Both the position numbers and the translations under genes were made by a program. 64,000 bases of DNA from Patagioenas fasciata (lineage: Eukaryota > Chordata > Aves > Columbiformes > Columbidae): NCBI RefSeq assembly GCF_037038585.1, contig NC_092524.1, forward strand, positions 50,119,001-50,183,000. Reading direction: 5' to 3'. Below, one piece after another: positions 50,051-64,000 of this stretch. Under the pieces are notes generated by a model. The model was not told the origin of the DNA. It searched no databases and saw nothing but the letters and a program-made list of their open reading frames with translations. Each line of letters starts with the position of its first letter. Position 1 is the stretch's first letter.

Positions 50051-52841
50051 TCTTTTCCTTGCCTACACACTTTTATGTATTTTGTTTTCAGACAAAGGGT
50101 CTATGTATTATATTTTTCCTCCCTGTTCTGACAACTTGAATCCTCGATCTAATGGTAGGTGATCATCGACAGCCTCTGAAGCAGTTACAGAATTTATCTA
50201 TGAAATTACTCTAAATTCAATAATTTTTAAGTCAAGACAAGAAAAATAAACCCCTTTATTTAAAAACCAACAATATCTCCACAAGCATGGCTCACCGAAA
50301 TAATTTTCCTGTAATACAATAGAACTGGAGATAAAACAATAAATTGGTAATCTCAATTTATATCTACATATATATCAAATTAGCTACTTCTTGGCGTATC
50401 TTGGGACAAACTAAGATATCTCAAGGCAGCTATTTTGTATATCAAACTGCAATGTGTACCCATTGAAAAAAACTGAAGGCCTTTATACCAAATACCAGTA
50501 AATCCATCACTATATCTGTGTGCCCTCACGGCCTCAGGGTACTCTGAGAGCACTTGAACATTTGCATTATTAGTAGTAACATTTTATGAAAAGTATGGCC
50601 AAACATTGGACTCAGAGAGACCACTTCTTCCACAGACACTGTTGTTCTGAAACAACCATAAGAAGAAACAAATCAGTTGCTTCCATACATGTTCCTGAAC
50701 AGGGAAAATATTATTTTCAGTATATATAATTCTCTTCAAATCTTCATACTGTTTTGGTTAAGAGCTATAAACACATTTGTGCTACTAGGTAAATTTTCCC
50801 AGACACTAAACTTATTAGAATTTTAGTGTAGAAGAGAAAGAAGGGGCAGGAAAGAAAGGAAGAAAAAAGCTAAACGTATTCCAGAAGGGGTATAAGAGAC
50901 TTCAAAACCAGCTCGAAATTTCCCATCACAAAAAAAATCTACCTTCACAGTACCTTCTGTTTCTCTCAACTCATGTAGTCCACAAATGTTAAGGGATCAA
51001 AGAGTTTGCAAAGGGTGCCCTTAGTGGGCAGTGACTAAGAGTAATTTTCCTGGTTTACAAACCTTACTTCCAGAATACAAGATAACAGTATGAGTTTGGA
51101 TAAAAACTAAAAGTAATGTATTTTGATGGAAGGGGGAGTTAGACATCTGAGGAGTGGGAGCTGTTTCATGATGAGATGTAGATATATTTTAGCAGCCTGA
51201 ATTGTCAGGATTGTGTGAGAGTGCCACACGCGTTCTGCAATTGTTAGCTAAATGTAGACACCTACAGTTTGAAGGCATGAGTGGGTAGTGACAGTAGAAC
51301 AGACGTATGTATAATAAATGCTATGGAGACATTTAGCCCTGAAAGAACTTTAGATACCTAGGCTGTGAAAAAAAATACTGCTACCCGTATCCTTTCTTCA
51401 CTTCACCACAACGACCTGGTCTGCTTGTACTTTCACCTCCACTGAATTTCCATTTCCATTCCTACACTTCCATATTCTGTGGGATGTTTCTGTAAAATAT
51501 AAGGTAGCTAGACAGTTTGTGCACACAATTTGAAGAAATAAAGGAAAATCTGGTTTACTTAATTTTGTATTAAATAAATTATATACAAGGTGTGTGATCT
51601 TCCTTCTAAATGACACAGTTTCCTTAAGATGCAGATGTCTTGCAAGAGCCTTGGTTCTGCATTTCAGCTACACTCTTATGTTGAATGATTACTACTGTTT
51701 AGCAACAAGCTGAATGCTTTTGCTCTATACCTTTGCAGTGCTAAAGAGATACAAAGTCATGGCAGATTTCTGAAAAAAGCTTGATATCATGTAAAGTGCT
51801 TCAGACTCTTCACAAGGACTGGGTAAGGCTTAATATAGTCACTTGTTGGCAAAATAAAGTGTTATTTAGTAGTATATGTATCCTACTGGTCCGCAAAATA
51901 ATGTATCCCAGCATCTCCTGTACAGATAATGGTTACATAAAAACTGAAAATGTAGGGTGCAACTTTGATTGTCCACCTAGGAACTCAGATCATCTGACAG
52001 TTGTAATAAATGCTAACTCCAAACAGTGGTTAAGTGCTTTGCTGGGAGTATTGTTTGAAGTTTTATTTTTCTTTTATAAATGTAATTTTTCCTTTATTTT
52101 TTCTTTTTCACCTCAAAATTAAATCTGTAAATGCATTTTCCCCTAATACTTACATTTGCCACACAAGCTGTTGTCACAAATTACTCTAAATGATTTCAGG
52201 AAAAGTTGTCTAGGACAGTTTCTAGTGCTTTAGGGGAGGCATTATTTTTTTGAACTATGTTTATTCAGCACCAAGGAGGTCTCTCAGAGGTTTAGTGCAG
52301 TTGCAGTACCAGAAATTAACACAATACTGCTAATCTTATTTTTTTTTAAATGTGATTAAACAATTTTATTTCAAGGCAATAGATAACATACTACTTCAGA
52401 TGTGTGAAAAAAGTCTCTTTATATTTGTGTAGAGAGGGCTTCCTATACAGGGATATGGTAGGAATCTTGCCAGAAAGGCCATGAGAGCTAATTGAGGTAA
52501 CGGATGCCACAGATTCAAATGTCTGCTGTAAAGGCTACAGCAACATTCCCCAGATAGATTTATTCTACAGCTTAACACTAGTAAAGCTAGTACAAGGGTG
52601 TAGATTTGACAGAATTTTATTAGGTAATTAGGTGAATTATGCAAATGAGTTTCTAACTAACCATAGAACAGAACTAGATTTGGGAAAACAACAAGCTACA
52701 TATCTGAAATTAAAACACAGTTTAATGGGAAAGTTTGATCAAAACGTAAACCTCCAATATATAAAAGGAAGTTAACTTCGGGTCAGATTTCCTTATGGAG
52801 TTCTATTTAATCCAGGCAGACAGAAAACCTTGGAAATAAAA

Positions 52842-52885
52842 GGGATATATTAACATAAATCAAGGGATATATTAACATAAATAAA
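52842..52885. repeat. 22-bp tandem duplication
   Basis: Two adjacent copies of GGGATATATTAACATAAAT plus three bases (CAA in the first, AAA in the second). One substitution separates them, so the duplication is fairly recent. Confidence 0.9.
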
Positions 52886-53709
52886 GGAAGAGGGTAATTC
52901 AAGCAACAAAACCACGTCATTTCCATATAACTTCAAAAGACAATATCTGAATCAGAACTTGTCTTGATGAATATTTATAGGATGGCTCAAGGGTATTTCC
53001 ATATGATGCCTACAAAAACTAAAAAGAAAAACTTCAAACACATTATAACACTTTGAGATCATGACTGATGAAAAACATACTGTTATTTACCTTATTTTAT
53101 CTAATTTCTTTATGGTCCTTTATTTATTCATGTGTTTCTATTTATTTCCACTTTTTATTTCTTGTATTGTGGGTTGTGAGGTTCTGGTCTCCTGGTTTTC
53201 ACTGTAGAAAAGATTTGTACTACAACAATCACCTTTGCTTTTCTTTCACATCCTGTCTGAAGTTCTACATTTACAGGCTACCTCTCTTCTCTTACCACAT
53301 CATTAACTCTCAAGTAGCTACTCTGTCTAGCACTGCTGCCTATTCTCTAGAGCTTGGAGTAGGGATTTCAATTAATGTATTTTAAAGCAGTGATGGTACT
53401 ACTGTGAATGTGCTGATTTCAGGTCTCAGCTCAGGGAGTGGGCATTGTGTATCTGCAGTAGCCTGGATTTATTGAGTTAAACCTATTTACAGGAAAGAAT
53501 CTGCAAAGCAAAGTATTACTCCAATCCTGGTTTGAAACCTGTAAATCTTTGTAGAATCACTTGACGTTAGTGATTCCACAAGTATTTGAAAGTTCATGTC
53601 TGTGGATCACATTATAGCATTCATAAAACAATTATACTAAATTCTAAGTAGTATATGAAAAAATATATATTTTTTCTTTTTTAATATGGTGAAATAACTT
53701 CTCAGAGAC

Positions 53710-53728
53710 AAAAAAAAAAAAAAAAAAA
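53710..53728. repeat. Poly-A run (19 bp)
   Basis: Uninterrupted A19 followed by CCCAAAAAGACCC. No retrocopy could be recognised upstream. Confidence 0.85.
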
Positions 53729-56700
53729 CCCAAAAAGACCCAGTCTGTTTTCTCATCTTAATGAACATCTCTTCATACCCCTAGGCAATAATCTGTTATA
53801 ACAATTTATAATCCAAATTAAAATTTACTATAAAGTGTGACTAGTTGATCCCAATCTGTTTTTTTTTAATTGTTAAACATTATCCTCTATCTATAGATCT
53901 TGGTCTTGATTAAAAGATAGAAGTCATCATCTCATACCTACTCAACAGAAGATATATTTATCCCATACCTGGAGAGATTCATGAACACCTGAATTGTTGA
54001 TAAGACCTTTACAGTAAATATCTTTATTATTTAAGTGTTCTTTCTTGTCTGTCTTTGTTTGTTTTCTTAACCTTTATTTGATACAGCGATAAATATTTTT
54101 TTTCAGTCTCCATGCTCTTTAACAGATGCAAAAATATTTATTACAATATAAGATTGTTTTTTCAAATGAGAAAGATAAATACACAACATCTATCAGTCTT
54201 ACACTTTGACATTTCTGGAGCACAATGGCAGTATTCATGGAGGAGTATGGCATAGTGTTTCTAGAGCTTTCTGCTCATCCCACATTTAGTTTATACAGCT
54301 GCAGCTATAGATATCTGAAGAAATATTCACATGGACCAAGTTGAAAACAAGATGTAAAGATGCAGTTATTAAAGAAATACAGAAAGACCCTGTCAGATTC
54401 CCAGTGAAGAGAATCATGGTGATACAGTTGAATCCCACATTGACACCACAGAGAAAGCAATAAAATAACTAGTGAACCAACCCAAGCTTTTGAGCTATGC
54501 TTCTGAATAAGGGTGAGGCACTAATGCCTACAGAGCAAGAAATTATGTTGAGCGATAAGAACTCGTTTGGGAGGAGTCAAAGGGAGTGTCAGGAAAAAAA
54601 TGTGTAGTAAGAAGAGGCCTCGATATGGAAGTAGACATTGAATTTCAGCTTATCACATTTGAAAATGACAGTATGTGTTCAAGTACACAATACTTTATGG
54701 GTTGGTTTTGAGTAAAACAAGTAAGAGAATACTCCAAGGAGATTCTCTCCTTTCTGGCAAGTCCTCTTACTCAACTAAGTTTGTCAGATTTTAAATATGA
54801 AGAACTAGGAGAGTGTCAAACAAATTAAAACATAACCAACACCTTGCATATGCCAAGTTTTTAATGTCAGGTCCAGACTGGTTGTAATATAGAATTACTC
54901 TGCATAGGTGCAATAAGTCCAATATTTGAAACAAACCAAGTCCTCATCTCCAATTTATCTGTGGGTGTTTGGTAACTGCTTACCAGACACATAGCAGTGT
55001 GGGCATCTGTGCATCTAAAAGAGTATATGGTAATACGGAAATCTGTTTCAAAGAGGACATACAAATCATCTAGCCACATAATCTAGGTTATCCCAAAAAG
55101 ATTAGTTCTGAAGCTGTACTGAGGCAATCTAAACCACAGTACTCTGAGAACTGCAGTGATTTGGACTCTCTGTCCTTTTTGTTGTGATTTGCATGACTAG
55201 ACTGCTGGGTCTGTAACTTCAGTAGTTGTCTTTTAAGCATTCTGATGGAGAAACCTACTATTATGATGAAAAGCTGAAATTAAGCAGCTTTTCTATAGTG
55301 CAACAGTGCATCCTCACTGAGAATTGTAGTACAAGATGCTAAATATAACATTTTAAGAGTCACGGTCTTTTCATCACATGTAACAATAAGTTGAAAATTT
55401 TCCTTTTCATAGCACTTTTTCTTTCGTTTAAATTATTTTGAAAAAAAAAAAAATAGAACAAAAACAGTCCTGAAAAATTTGTGATAGACTGGAAAGGAGG
55501 TTTGGTTCCTATGACTGCAGATACTGGTGAAAGAAGTAATAACAATAGAAGGTTTAAGGCTGTTATGCTTTTTATACTGACATAGTTGATTCCTGTTTTT
55601 ACAAAAACATGCAGTCATCTGCATATCCACACAGGTAACATACCACCATTTTCTCACAAATATTCATTTAAATATTATCCAATCAGAATTTTCAAAAGCT
55701 GTGGATGTTTTCTCTGATCTCTCCACTGATACTGGGATAGGCACGTAAATTCCCTAATTAAACAAGTAAAAGCTTTGCAATAGAGGATTCAGAACAGAAA
55801 CCTTACCTTTGTAATTCCTATCTGCTTATAAAACTATTTCTACTTAAAAGGCATTATAATCCAAGGAGTCCAGTATATCACAGAAATGTCTATAGCAGAA
55901 TCACTTTTTCATTTTAAAATTATCTCAACTTTTGGAAAGCAAATAATAATCTTCAGGATAACAATGGTTTATAAAATTAGTATGTGTGTGGCCTATTTTC
56001 TTGTCCAGTTGGCATAACAAAATAGAATAAATATTATTATTCCCAAGAGGGTTAAATTTGTTTTGAAAATTACACTTTCAAAGAGAAATATTAGCTTAAA
56101 GAATAAGCCATCCTTAAAAACAAATGAAACTTAAGATTTGTTTCAGATTACATGTTTATTTTTTAAATTCTATTTTTGTAATATTTGACATGCATGTAAT
56201 CCTAATAGATTTCTTAAAATAAAGTACAATTTAGAGTGGAGGAAATGATATTTTCTGCTTGTTTCAGAGAGTTAATAAATTTACCTTCATAAAATTCTAT
56301 TCAAATACTATTAAATAATCACTAAAATGAAGTTCTAATTTTGCTAATATATTTATATTAACTTTTAAAGCAGCCAAAGACATAGTAGCTAACAAAGTGA
56401 CAGTATGCAAATGAAAAGCCACCAATAATTTCCAAGTGCATGTGTATGGAGAGCTCAGCTACCTGCAAGTGGGAAGGGAGTATAAGTACTATAAGTACTT
56501 TTTTTTTAATGTAGAAGATCTCCAGTGTGCATAACTAACACCCTAAACTTTATCTAGTCTTCTGTGCACATAAGACCAGATATTATCTCCCTGCGTTAAA
56601 AGTTTATTTATTCACTTTCCTATCTGATATTAGACCCACCAATAAAGATGTTCCTTTAAGAAGCAGAAAAAAAAAAAAAGGTCATGAGTTCATTCATCTT

Positions 56701-57559
56701 ACGGATCATGATGCTTGTAGGAAAAAAAGTTATCACATACATAACAAACTTGCCTGGCTTTCCTTATTCCCACAGACTTCTTGTTTAGGTGTTGATCTGG
56801 AGGAAAGGAGGTGGTGGGTGAAGAGAGAGAGAGGTGCACTGAATTATGCATGAAATGTTTAACACTGGGATTCAATATAGTATAATTAGAACAAGAAACA
56901 AGGAAAAAAGTTACTGTAACAATTATTTGGGTGATTGCTAAAAAGTTGGTGGGGGATTAGTAAGTGAAAATTGGTATACCTTTTACTAAAGAAAATTTTC
57001 AATTGCTTGTAGTGTGGCAGAAGATGTGCAAAATCCCCTCTTGCCAAAATGGCATTGTAGAGCATTTATTTTTCAGTTTCATCAGGTTATTTCAGGTATT
57101 TCTTATCCCATTACTCTTTGTGCCAATCCATGTACATAGATATGTGTCAGAAATCAAAAACACAAAGTCTGCCTCATAAATATACGAACACATAAGTGTT
57201 CAAAGTAAGGACCCATGATCTTTGTGGCCTGTTCTATCTACTCCATGGCGCTGTCTCTGAGTTGAAAGGGAAAGAAGATGAGGGCAAAGGTTGAATAGAG
57301 AGTACTGAAAGATGTTCTTTCAGAGGCATCACAGGAAATTATTGGAGGTATCTGAAACCAACAGTGACCTTATGTTTAAAAAATGAAGGCTGAGTCACTG
57401 TACAAGTATAATTTAATTTGGTGTGGTTATGAATTAGAGATGACCAGACTTTTCTTGCTCTGCAAATCACAAGGTCTTCAACTGTTTTTCCAACTGAGTT
57501 TCTTATTCCTGAGGATCTGCACAGGGATGGTGGTGTTACCAGAAATTAATTTAGAAACC

Positions 57560-58325
57560 AAGGGAGACCAGTGACACAGGTTGCCCCAGCAGGCACCAAA
57601 AACATCAACCTGTCAGAAGAGAACATGATGCCATCACTTAGATATGTATAAAGAAAGGGTGGTAGGCACTGCGGTAAAATGTACATGAAACCTCACATAA
57701 GGGGAAACAGAAAGAGATAAGTAAGGGAAGACAAAGGAGGACACAAAAAAGAGAGAGGCATGTGGAAGGGGACGTTGCTGGAGACTTGATGGAAATGCAC
57801 TCTTGGAAGGAGGTGCTCTTTGCCAAAGGAGGTAATGTGGCCTGTGGACAACATACTGGAGCAGGGGTACTCTTGAAGGACTCAGGCCCATGAAGGGACA
57901 CATGACAGGATATAAACACCCTGAAGGGGACAGCAGCCCATGAATAATTCAAACTGGAACACAGAAAATAATTGAGAAGTGAGGAGCAGTGGACAAAAAG
58001 AGTAAGAAGCAAAATGCTGCAAAAAAGAAGCTGCTATACACTGACCTCAACCTCTTACACTACTATTGCCTCTCCAAAGGGTTGGATTAGGGCTATATGT
58101 AATCTGCTGCAAAAGCAAGGGAAGTTGAGACTAGGAAGTGGGGAAGGAGAGGTGTTGGACTGGAGAAAAACCTGTGGAACAAAGAGAAAAGTTGTTTTTC
58201 TAGCCGATTTTTTGTCGTCTTTGTTGCTTTTTTTAATACCTGAGACAATAACTAAAAAGTATGTTAGTTGGCAATACATGAGATAAAGTGATAGGCGTGG
58301 AAGCAAGACTATTTTGCCCATGGCA
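57560..58325 (+). mobile_element. Probable ancient LTR-like retroelement fragment
   Basis: This stretch is G- and purine-rich relative to its surroundings. Segments such as GAAGCTGCTATACACTGACC, GGAAGGAGAGGTGTTGGACT, TTGGCAATACATGAGATAAA and GACTATTTTGCCCATGGCAA recall a common avian LTR (ERVL-type) consensus as I remember it, in plus orientation. The imperfect AATAAA-like string near 58270 would sit where an LTR poly-A signal is expected. The ends cannot be set. No retroviral gene is visible. The 124-codon minus-strand frame here is treated as chance. Confidence 0.4.
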
Positions 58326-58838
58326 ACTGAAATACTAATTCATCGTATTATTTGAACCAAAATAATTCTTATCTAAGGATTGGTTGAAGTTCATATTATG
58401 CCCAAACTGATTTACCTTTGCTTGTACATATGCTAAGTCCATATCTTTTGCTCAGGTACTGGTTGGTCTCTCACATAACGTCATTTGCAATGCTCAGTTT
58501 ATTTCCACTCAGTGCCACCAATTCTTTAATATATTTTTGTGTATCTTGCTCATCTGACATAAGTGAATAAATACGAGATATACAGATGTCCTTCAGTATG
58601 ATGTACTTCTTAACCAATATGTGAGGAGGAGGTCAATGTCTGGAGACAAAGAGACTATGTGGGCAGCAAAATCATTTAACTATTTAATTTAGCTTGCAGG
58701 ATGACCACCAGCTGTTACTGCATCAAATCAAAAGCCAAAACAGACACACACAGAAAGGCAACAAAGTTTCCATGGGAACTGCAGTGAAGTACATGTCAAC
58801 AGAACTTTCTCTAAGTACAAAATACGGTGAATTTACAT

Positions 58839-58890
58839 TAAAAAAAAAACCAAAAAACCAAAAAAACAAAAAAACAAAAACCCCAACAAA
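58839..58890. repeat. A-rich low-complexity tract (AAAAAACC-like)
   Basis: About 50 bp of A and C in AAAAAACC/AAAAAAAC units, comparable in type to the tract at 11474-11640. Confidence 0.8.
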
Positions 58891-60356
58891 CTAAACCCAG
58901 ATAGTCTTTTCTGGTCAGGAACTAAATTCTTTACTTAGATATGCCTTGAACATCAAATCAGTTTTACACAGCAGGTAATTTCCAGAATTCATAATATTGG
59001 ATATTTGTCTAGAGAAAGTTGTGTATTAATATACATGGAACAGAGTAAACACAAAAAAGCGATTACAATGAAAATATATATCTACCTATACAGTCCACTT
59101 ATGTAATCTTCTCCCTAATAAACATTGTAAACCTAACTAGTTTGGAACAATTTTTTTTAAAGTCTCATAAACATTTTTAAGAATGAAGACCAGGAATAGA
59201 GAGAGGTCTTAAGAAAACTGAATTTATTTCTATATGATACCCTAAACCAACCACAAGTTATCAGAAGTAAGAAATAGTGATTTTGTTCTCAGAGCTGTTA
59301 TACTTTTGATGATATACTGTTTAGTTTATTCTTTTTGTTTACTTCAACTAGCTAAGATGGCTTGATTAAGGGTCTCACAAAGGCAGGTTCATCTAAGTTC
59401 ATTAAAAGTTTCATTATAGTCTTGGTGCTATTATTCATAATAAACAGGTTGGTAATTTTTTAAAAGTATTTTTTTTAAATATATAAGGAATACCAACAAA
59501 TAAAAATTACCCTTGATAGTGACTTCGCTTATTTTTCTTATCCTCTCACTCATAAGAGAGGAACATTGCTGCAACAGCATCCATGACAGGCATTTTGCTG
59601 GTCAGTAAGGGTAAAATGAAACAAAAAATTGTAATCCTTACTGGTGGTGGTGACATATATCACTTATTCTATTATCTGTGTGTGGATAAGTAGTTGATTC
59701 AGTCCCATTCTTCTCCCTTATTGAGCAGCTTACCTGCTGCTTGCTGACCTGCTATAGTACAGTAAAATGCCATCCTGAAAGCCTGGGTTTAATGATAGGC
59801 TTAGAATTTATTTTGTCTTAATGTCACAACTGTAGGAAATGTTTACAGCAGATGTATTGCCTTTCTGACACACTATCCCTTCTTTGATAGTCAGAATTTG
59901 AAGGAGATTAGTAGTCTTTCTCCTTGCATACAGTCAGAGCACCTTGAAATCCTTGAAACTGGCTGAACTCTTGATCTCAGAAAATTGTATTTGTTCTCTT
60001 GGATTTTGCAGTGTTTTACTTTAACCCATATGAAAGAATAACACGGCTAATCTAGACAGAGCACCTTTTTATCATACTACGAATCCAACAGGACAATGAA
60101 TGGCAGAGAACATATGTCATGTCTATCATGGCTTTCTAGATTACAGAAAATAATTGAAAGTACTGAGACTGACCACATTTTTAATGTCTATGATGATTTT
60201 ACAAATGCAGATCTTTTAAGTGTTGCAAAAAAAACCCCAAACAACAAAACAACAACTACTAATTCCTTCTGTCCTTTTAAACAGGAGGTATTTCAGGTTC
60301 TGTCTTTGAGTAATAAGAATTTCTCTGATATTCTTATTCTGTTTTAAATAGCTGGA

Positions 60357-60374
60357 TTTTTTTTTTTTTTTTTT
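60357..60374. repeat. Poly-T run (18 bp)
   Basis: Uninterrupted T18 in AT-rich DNA; a plain mononucleotide repeat. Confidence 0.85.
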
Positions 60375-63300
60375 AAACTAGAAGATCCCCATTCTGTGAT
60401 AATGGAAGTAATCCCAGTTTGTGAAGCATTTTAAGGTGAAAATACCTGTTATAGAAACAGATGAAAGAGACAACTGTCTTTAACTTCCCAACACTTTTAA
60501 TTGTAAAATATTCATGGGACTCTTTGAGAAGTGGTAGCATCTCAGTTACTTACCCTCTGCCCAAAAATTTTGCAAGAAAATTAATCAGATTAGAAAAATT
60601 CATTTTTTTCAAATCGGGTTTCATTTTTCTAATATACCACCTATATAGGCCACATGTCTTAGGTTGATTAATTCTTATAAAAAGTTACTAATATATCAAA
60701 ACAAGTAAATATTCACAAACATTTAAAGTTAAAATCCTCATGGTGACAACAGAAGTGAAAGTAGACATTTACCTAGAGATATATGTGAATTCCAAGGGTT
60801 CTGAGGAGGCTAAATCTTTAGTAAGATCTGGGAAAATACCACCTCTATCCCTCCTCCTCTTGTAAGGACATTGCATGAAATAATACCTTTCCTCACCACA
60901 GTACATGGAACTGATAGACCTGAACTATAGCCTCCCATTGCCTCACTTATACCCACTCAATCTTCACCTTTTACTGGTGAAATCCAAAAGTATTGAAAGT
61001 CCATTGTCTAACCTTGGATCTATCTCACAGCTGAAAGCTTGGTGAAGAAGCACAAACTATTATTTATTCTTGTTATTTTACTGCTAGAATTATTAGGAAA
61101 CTATATGTGAAATAAAAACATCCAATAAGGTGTGGTTTTTTTTTTTTTTTTTACAGGTGTATGTTTAAATGCACATTAGGATCTACCAGTTTAACAGAAA
61201 CTTTGAATTTTTTTGTTCAGATTCTGGATTGTCTGCATCATATTACAATTGTTGGCTACATAATCATATATATTTTTTTGCTCATGCCTGGTATTTCTAT
61301 ATACCCAGCCTGTTCTTCATTATTACATATAGGACATATTGACAGCCACAAAACCATGAGAAAGCTTTGCAAAAGGCTCCTCAAGAGTACATCCAAATGC
61401 AATTAATAATTTTGTGCTTCTGACCATTCCAGTAAACAGAATTACTGAAGTATAATACCAGTATAGACTGAAGAGAACGAGGCAATAAGAGGCATGAAAT
61501 GAATCTGAAGGCCAGCCCAAAATCTCTAGACACCACTGTTGTGAAAAATCCAGAAAAACAAAACCAATCAACAAACAAATGAATTTAAAAATAAAATAAT
61601 GAAAATATTTTTTAAAAAGGTCTTAATTACAGAAAAAACTTCAGATAAACAAGCAGAATTACTTGAGAATCTTTCTTCCTACACTTCCTGTACTTCCTTC
61701 CTTAATATTTCCTATGAGATCTCAGCAGTTCTTAAGGCAAGAGGCAACACTTTCGAAAAAAACCCAAAAAACCATTGATCTTCATGGAACTGTTTCAGGA
61801 AATGTACTTGCATACATTGCAGACATTTGTCTCTACTCAGTGACTTTGTACCTCTTTGCTTTCTTGTGATTAAATAAATTCCCACATTGAGCTTTGGTAC
61901 TGTTTAGTTAAAAATCTTTCATTTTTTCAGTCCTCCTATAATATAATTGAAAATGCCCTTTAGAATGGGAACATTAAGACTCTTTTTTTTGGGGGGTTGT
62001 CATTTTTGCAGTTTGTGTTTAACACTCAAGAGTGAAATATTTGTGGGCATATTAAAACAAATGAATTATGCTAACGTGTTGTAGGTTTTTTGATCTGTTT
62101 GAATTTTACTTTATTTTACTTTTTTAATTAGAAAAATTTCCCTGATATTTTTACTGCAAATGAATTACCTATGGATAAATATCATTGTCCGAATTTCCTG
62201 GAGACAGTTGCAAGAGCCATTTGGTATTTTCTTGATGAGTGTACTTCATAATATTCCATAGGTAGTGTCTCCCTTCTATGTGTTCCCATAGTAGGGGTTG
62301 CTATTCTTACCATAATACCTGATGGGCACTTCCTACACTAATTTAAAACTTGTAATGTGAAACTGCTAGTAGACAGACTGTGGTTATGAAAGTGAAACAA
62401 ATGTTTTAGGGATAATGTGATTGACAAAACCAGCTTTGCCTCTGAAAGGAGGGAAGGAAAGGAATCTGTAGAAGGTTTATAGAGGTAGATTCCTGTTTAC
62501 AACAAATACTGTATGCAGTGTTTTCGACAAAGAATAAGGCATTTTGCATGGTGGAAATGAAAATGCTAATAAGAGGTTAACAATATTAAGAAAGGTCATA
62601 CCATGATGGTGTTTAATGGTAAAGCCAAGAGAGAGTCATGTCTCTAAATTACTCATTCCATTAGCTACCTCTCAGGTCAATAAAGAAAATATAGTTTGTA
62701 TCTTAACCTTTTGGTACTAAAAGTTTCCTGCTAGGAGTCACTAGGTATTTCAATCAGGGAAACCGTCTCTGGAGAAAGAAACATCTTACCTCAGTTTTCA
62801 AGGTGATGATTGTAGAAAGAAATGGTCATTGTATTGAGAAAGCTGAAATCAATTAGATTTTAAAAAGGAATTTCTAAATAGTATTAATGCCTCGATGGGA
62901 TAAGAAGGCAAGGAAGCAGTGTCAACCAGCCAGTTGGGAATGGAGTAGGACTGACTACAAGAAGCTGATTCAGGAATTCACCATATGTGTACAAGTCTTA
63001 TGCTATTTATCTCTTCTGTTAATCAATGCAGCGTAACCCAATGGCATCTTACTACACTTTCTACTCAGTGTAGTCTCACAAATGAATACTAATCACTCAT
63101 AACAATTAATTTTCGTCTCATAAACCACACCAATTAGATGTCTAGTTGCATTATCGGTGTTTGTAAGAATAATTTGCACATTAAAAGAAACAGGATACCA
63201 GATTTAGTGGGTTCATTTATTGACTTTATATACTTTTACAACAAACAAATCATACTATTCTCGAATGTCATACATATTACTGAATTTGCTGTTACAAAGC

Positions 63301-64000
63301 TGCTTGAGGTTCAGAGAAGAAAATTATTTATGCTACAAACTGAAAGTGAGTAAGATTAGAGCCACACTTTACTAGGTTTAGTAACAGGTGATTGCAGTGC
63401 AACACAATTTGCCAAGTAGGCCATGTACTTAAAGATAAAGAGAAGAGGTTCGTTAAGAGGCTAGGAGAATCAACATCTCCTGGTCCTTCAGGCCAGTGCC
63501 ATACTGCAGATGATTTTGATTACTATTTTCAATTCTTTCAATTCCTAAAAAATCTTGGTTGATTTATTTTCTGAGTAGACATCACATTTGATTTCTGGCT
63601 GTATTTGTCATAGTCTTGCCTAAGGAGGAATTTTCTTTGAATTCCTTGAATTCTTCAAAAGTATCTATATATATATGTTTTAGAACACAACAGCTGACTT
63701 ATTAGTTTGACTTACAGTCCATTTGTTTTCATATCCTCTCTCTCAAAAAAAAAGATGCTTCACATCATGAAATGTCCTAAATTGTTACAAGATTTGTCTT
63801 TCATGAATGATTGTAACTAGTAAAATACAGGTTCAAGACTGGAAACTTGTCATTTTAAGTAACTTTCAAATATATTCTTCAAGTATTTTCTATTTTAACT
63901 CCCATGTTCAAGTTCGGAGAGAACTTAAACTCTGGTTGCAACAATATCTACAGATTAATTACATATTGAGGATTGAAAATATTGGCTTTTCATTAGTTTC

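Larger units (their letters stand above)
50051..57559. other. Unique AT-rich sequence
   Basis: No gene recognised. It contains a 22-bp tandem duplication at 52842-52885, A19 at 53710-53728 and other A/T runs. Frames of up to 113 codons have no motifs. Confidence 0.5.
58326..64000. other. Unique AT-rich sequence with simple repeats
   Basis: No gene or transposon recognised. Low-complexity tracts are an A/C-rich run at about 58839-58890, T18 at 60357-60374 and T17 at 61136-61152. Frames of up to 83 codons carry no motif. Confidence 0.5.

Noticed and set aside
57638..58012. 124-codon minus-strand frame
   Set aside because: It lies antisense in a probable LTR-like fragment and has no motif.
1..64000. 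tRNA, rRNA, CRISPR arrays, bacterial-type operons or mitochondrial insertions
   Set aside because: Nothing resembling them was seen on either strand.

Overview
The window looks like a gene-poor, AT-rich stretch of a bird nuclear genome. The main evidence is a set of CR1 retrotransposons (the dominant avian LINE). They show the CR1 3' end, with CACAGAAT-type repeats followed by a GGTTGGAAGGGACCT-like block, and reverse-transcriptase motifs such as PQGSVLG and FADD. Two related LTRs, probably of an avian ERVL-like family, support this. Species cannot be named. I see no convincing host protein-coding gene, RNA gene or CRISPR array. Nearly all recognisable protein similarity comes from CR1.

Layout: 1-1.9 kb is unique AT-rich DNA with a striking 75-bp inverted repeat (996-1070 / 1125-1199). 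1.96-5.34 kb holds two same-orientation (minus) CR1 copies. The first is young-looking with an uninterrupted 334-codon ORF; the second is longer and broken. 5.34-9.85 kb is unique DNA with a somewhat more GC-rich patch at 9.2-9.8 kb. 9.86-10.54 kb is a solo LTR on the minus strand. 10.5-25.5 kb is mostly unique DNA with simple repeats and a tiny CR1 tail at 14.34 kb. 25.53-26.18 kb has two CR1 fragments head to head. 28.54-31.26 kb is the longest CR1 (minus), running from the endonuclease to the 3' end but with an internal deletion in the RT. 36.16-36.74 kb is a solo LTR on the plus strand, homologous to the one at 10 kb. 38.81-39.59 kb is a plus-strand CR1 of a different subfamily. 40.50-41.20 kb combines a short CR1, a TTG repeat and a perfect GGGAA array of about 35 units. 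47.2-47.55 kb may hold a decayed coding fragment. 49.78-50.05 kb is an old CR1 tail. 57.56-58.33 kb is a probable ancient LTR-like fragment. The rest, to 64 kb, is unique DNA with poly-A/T and AT-rich tracts.

No genes work together here. The window is best read as an intergenic or intronic desert shaped by retrotransposition. The observations most worth checking are the inverted repeat near 1.1 kb, the G-quadruplex-capable GGGAA array, the inverted LTR pair and the head-to-head CR1 junction.
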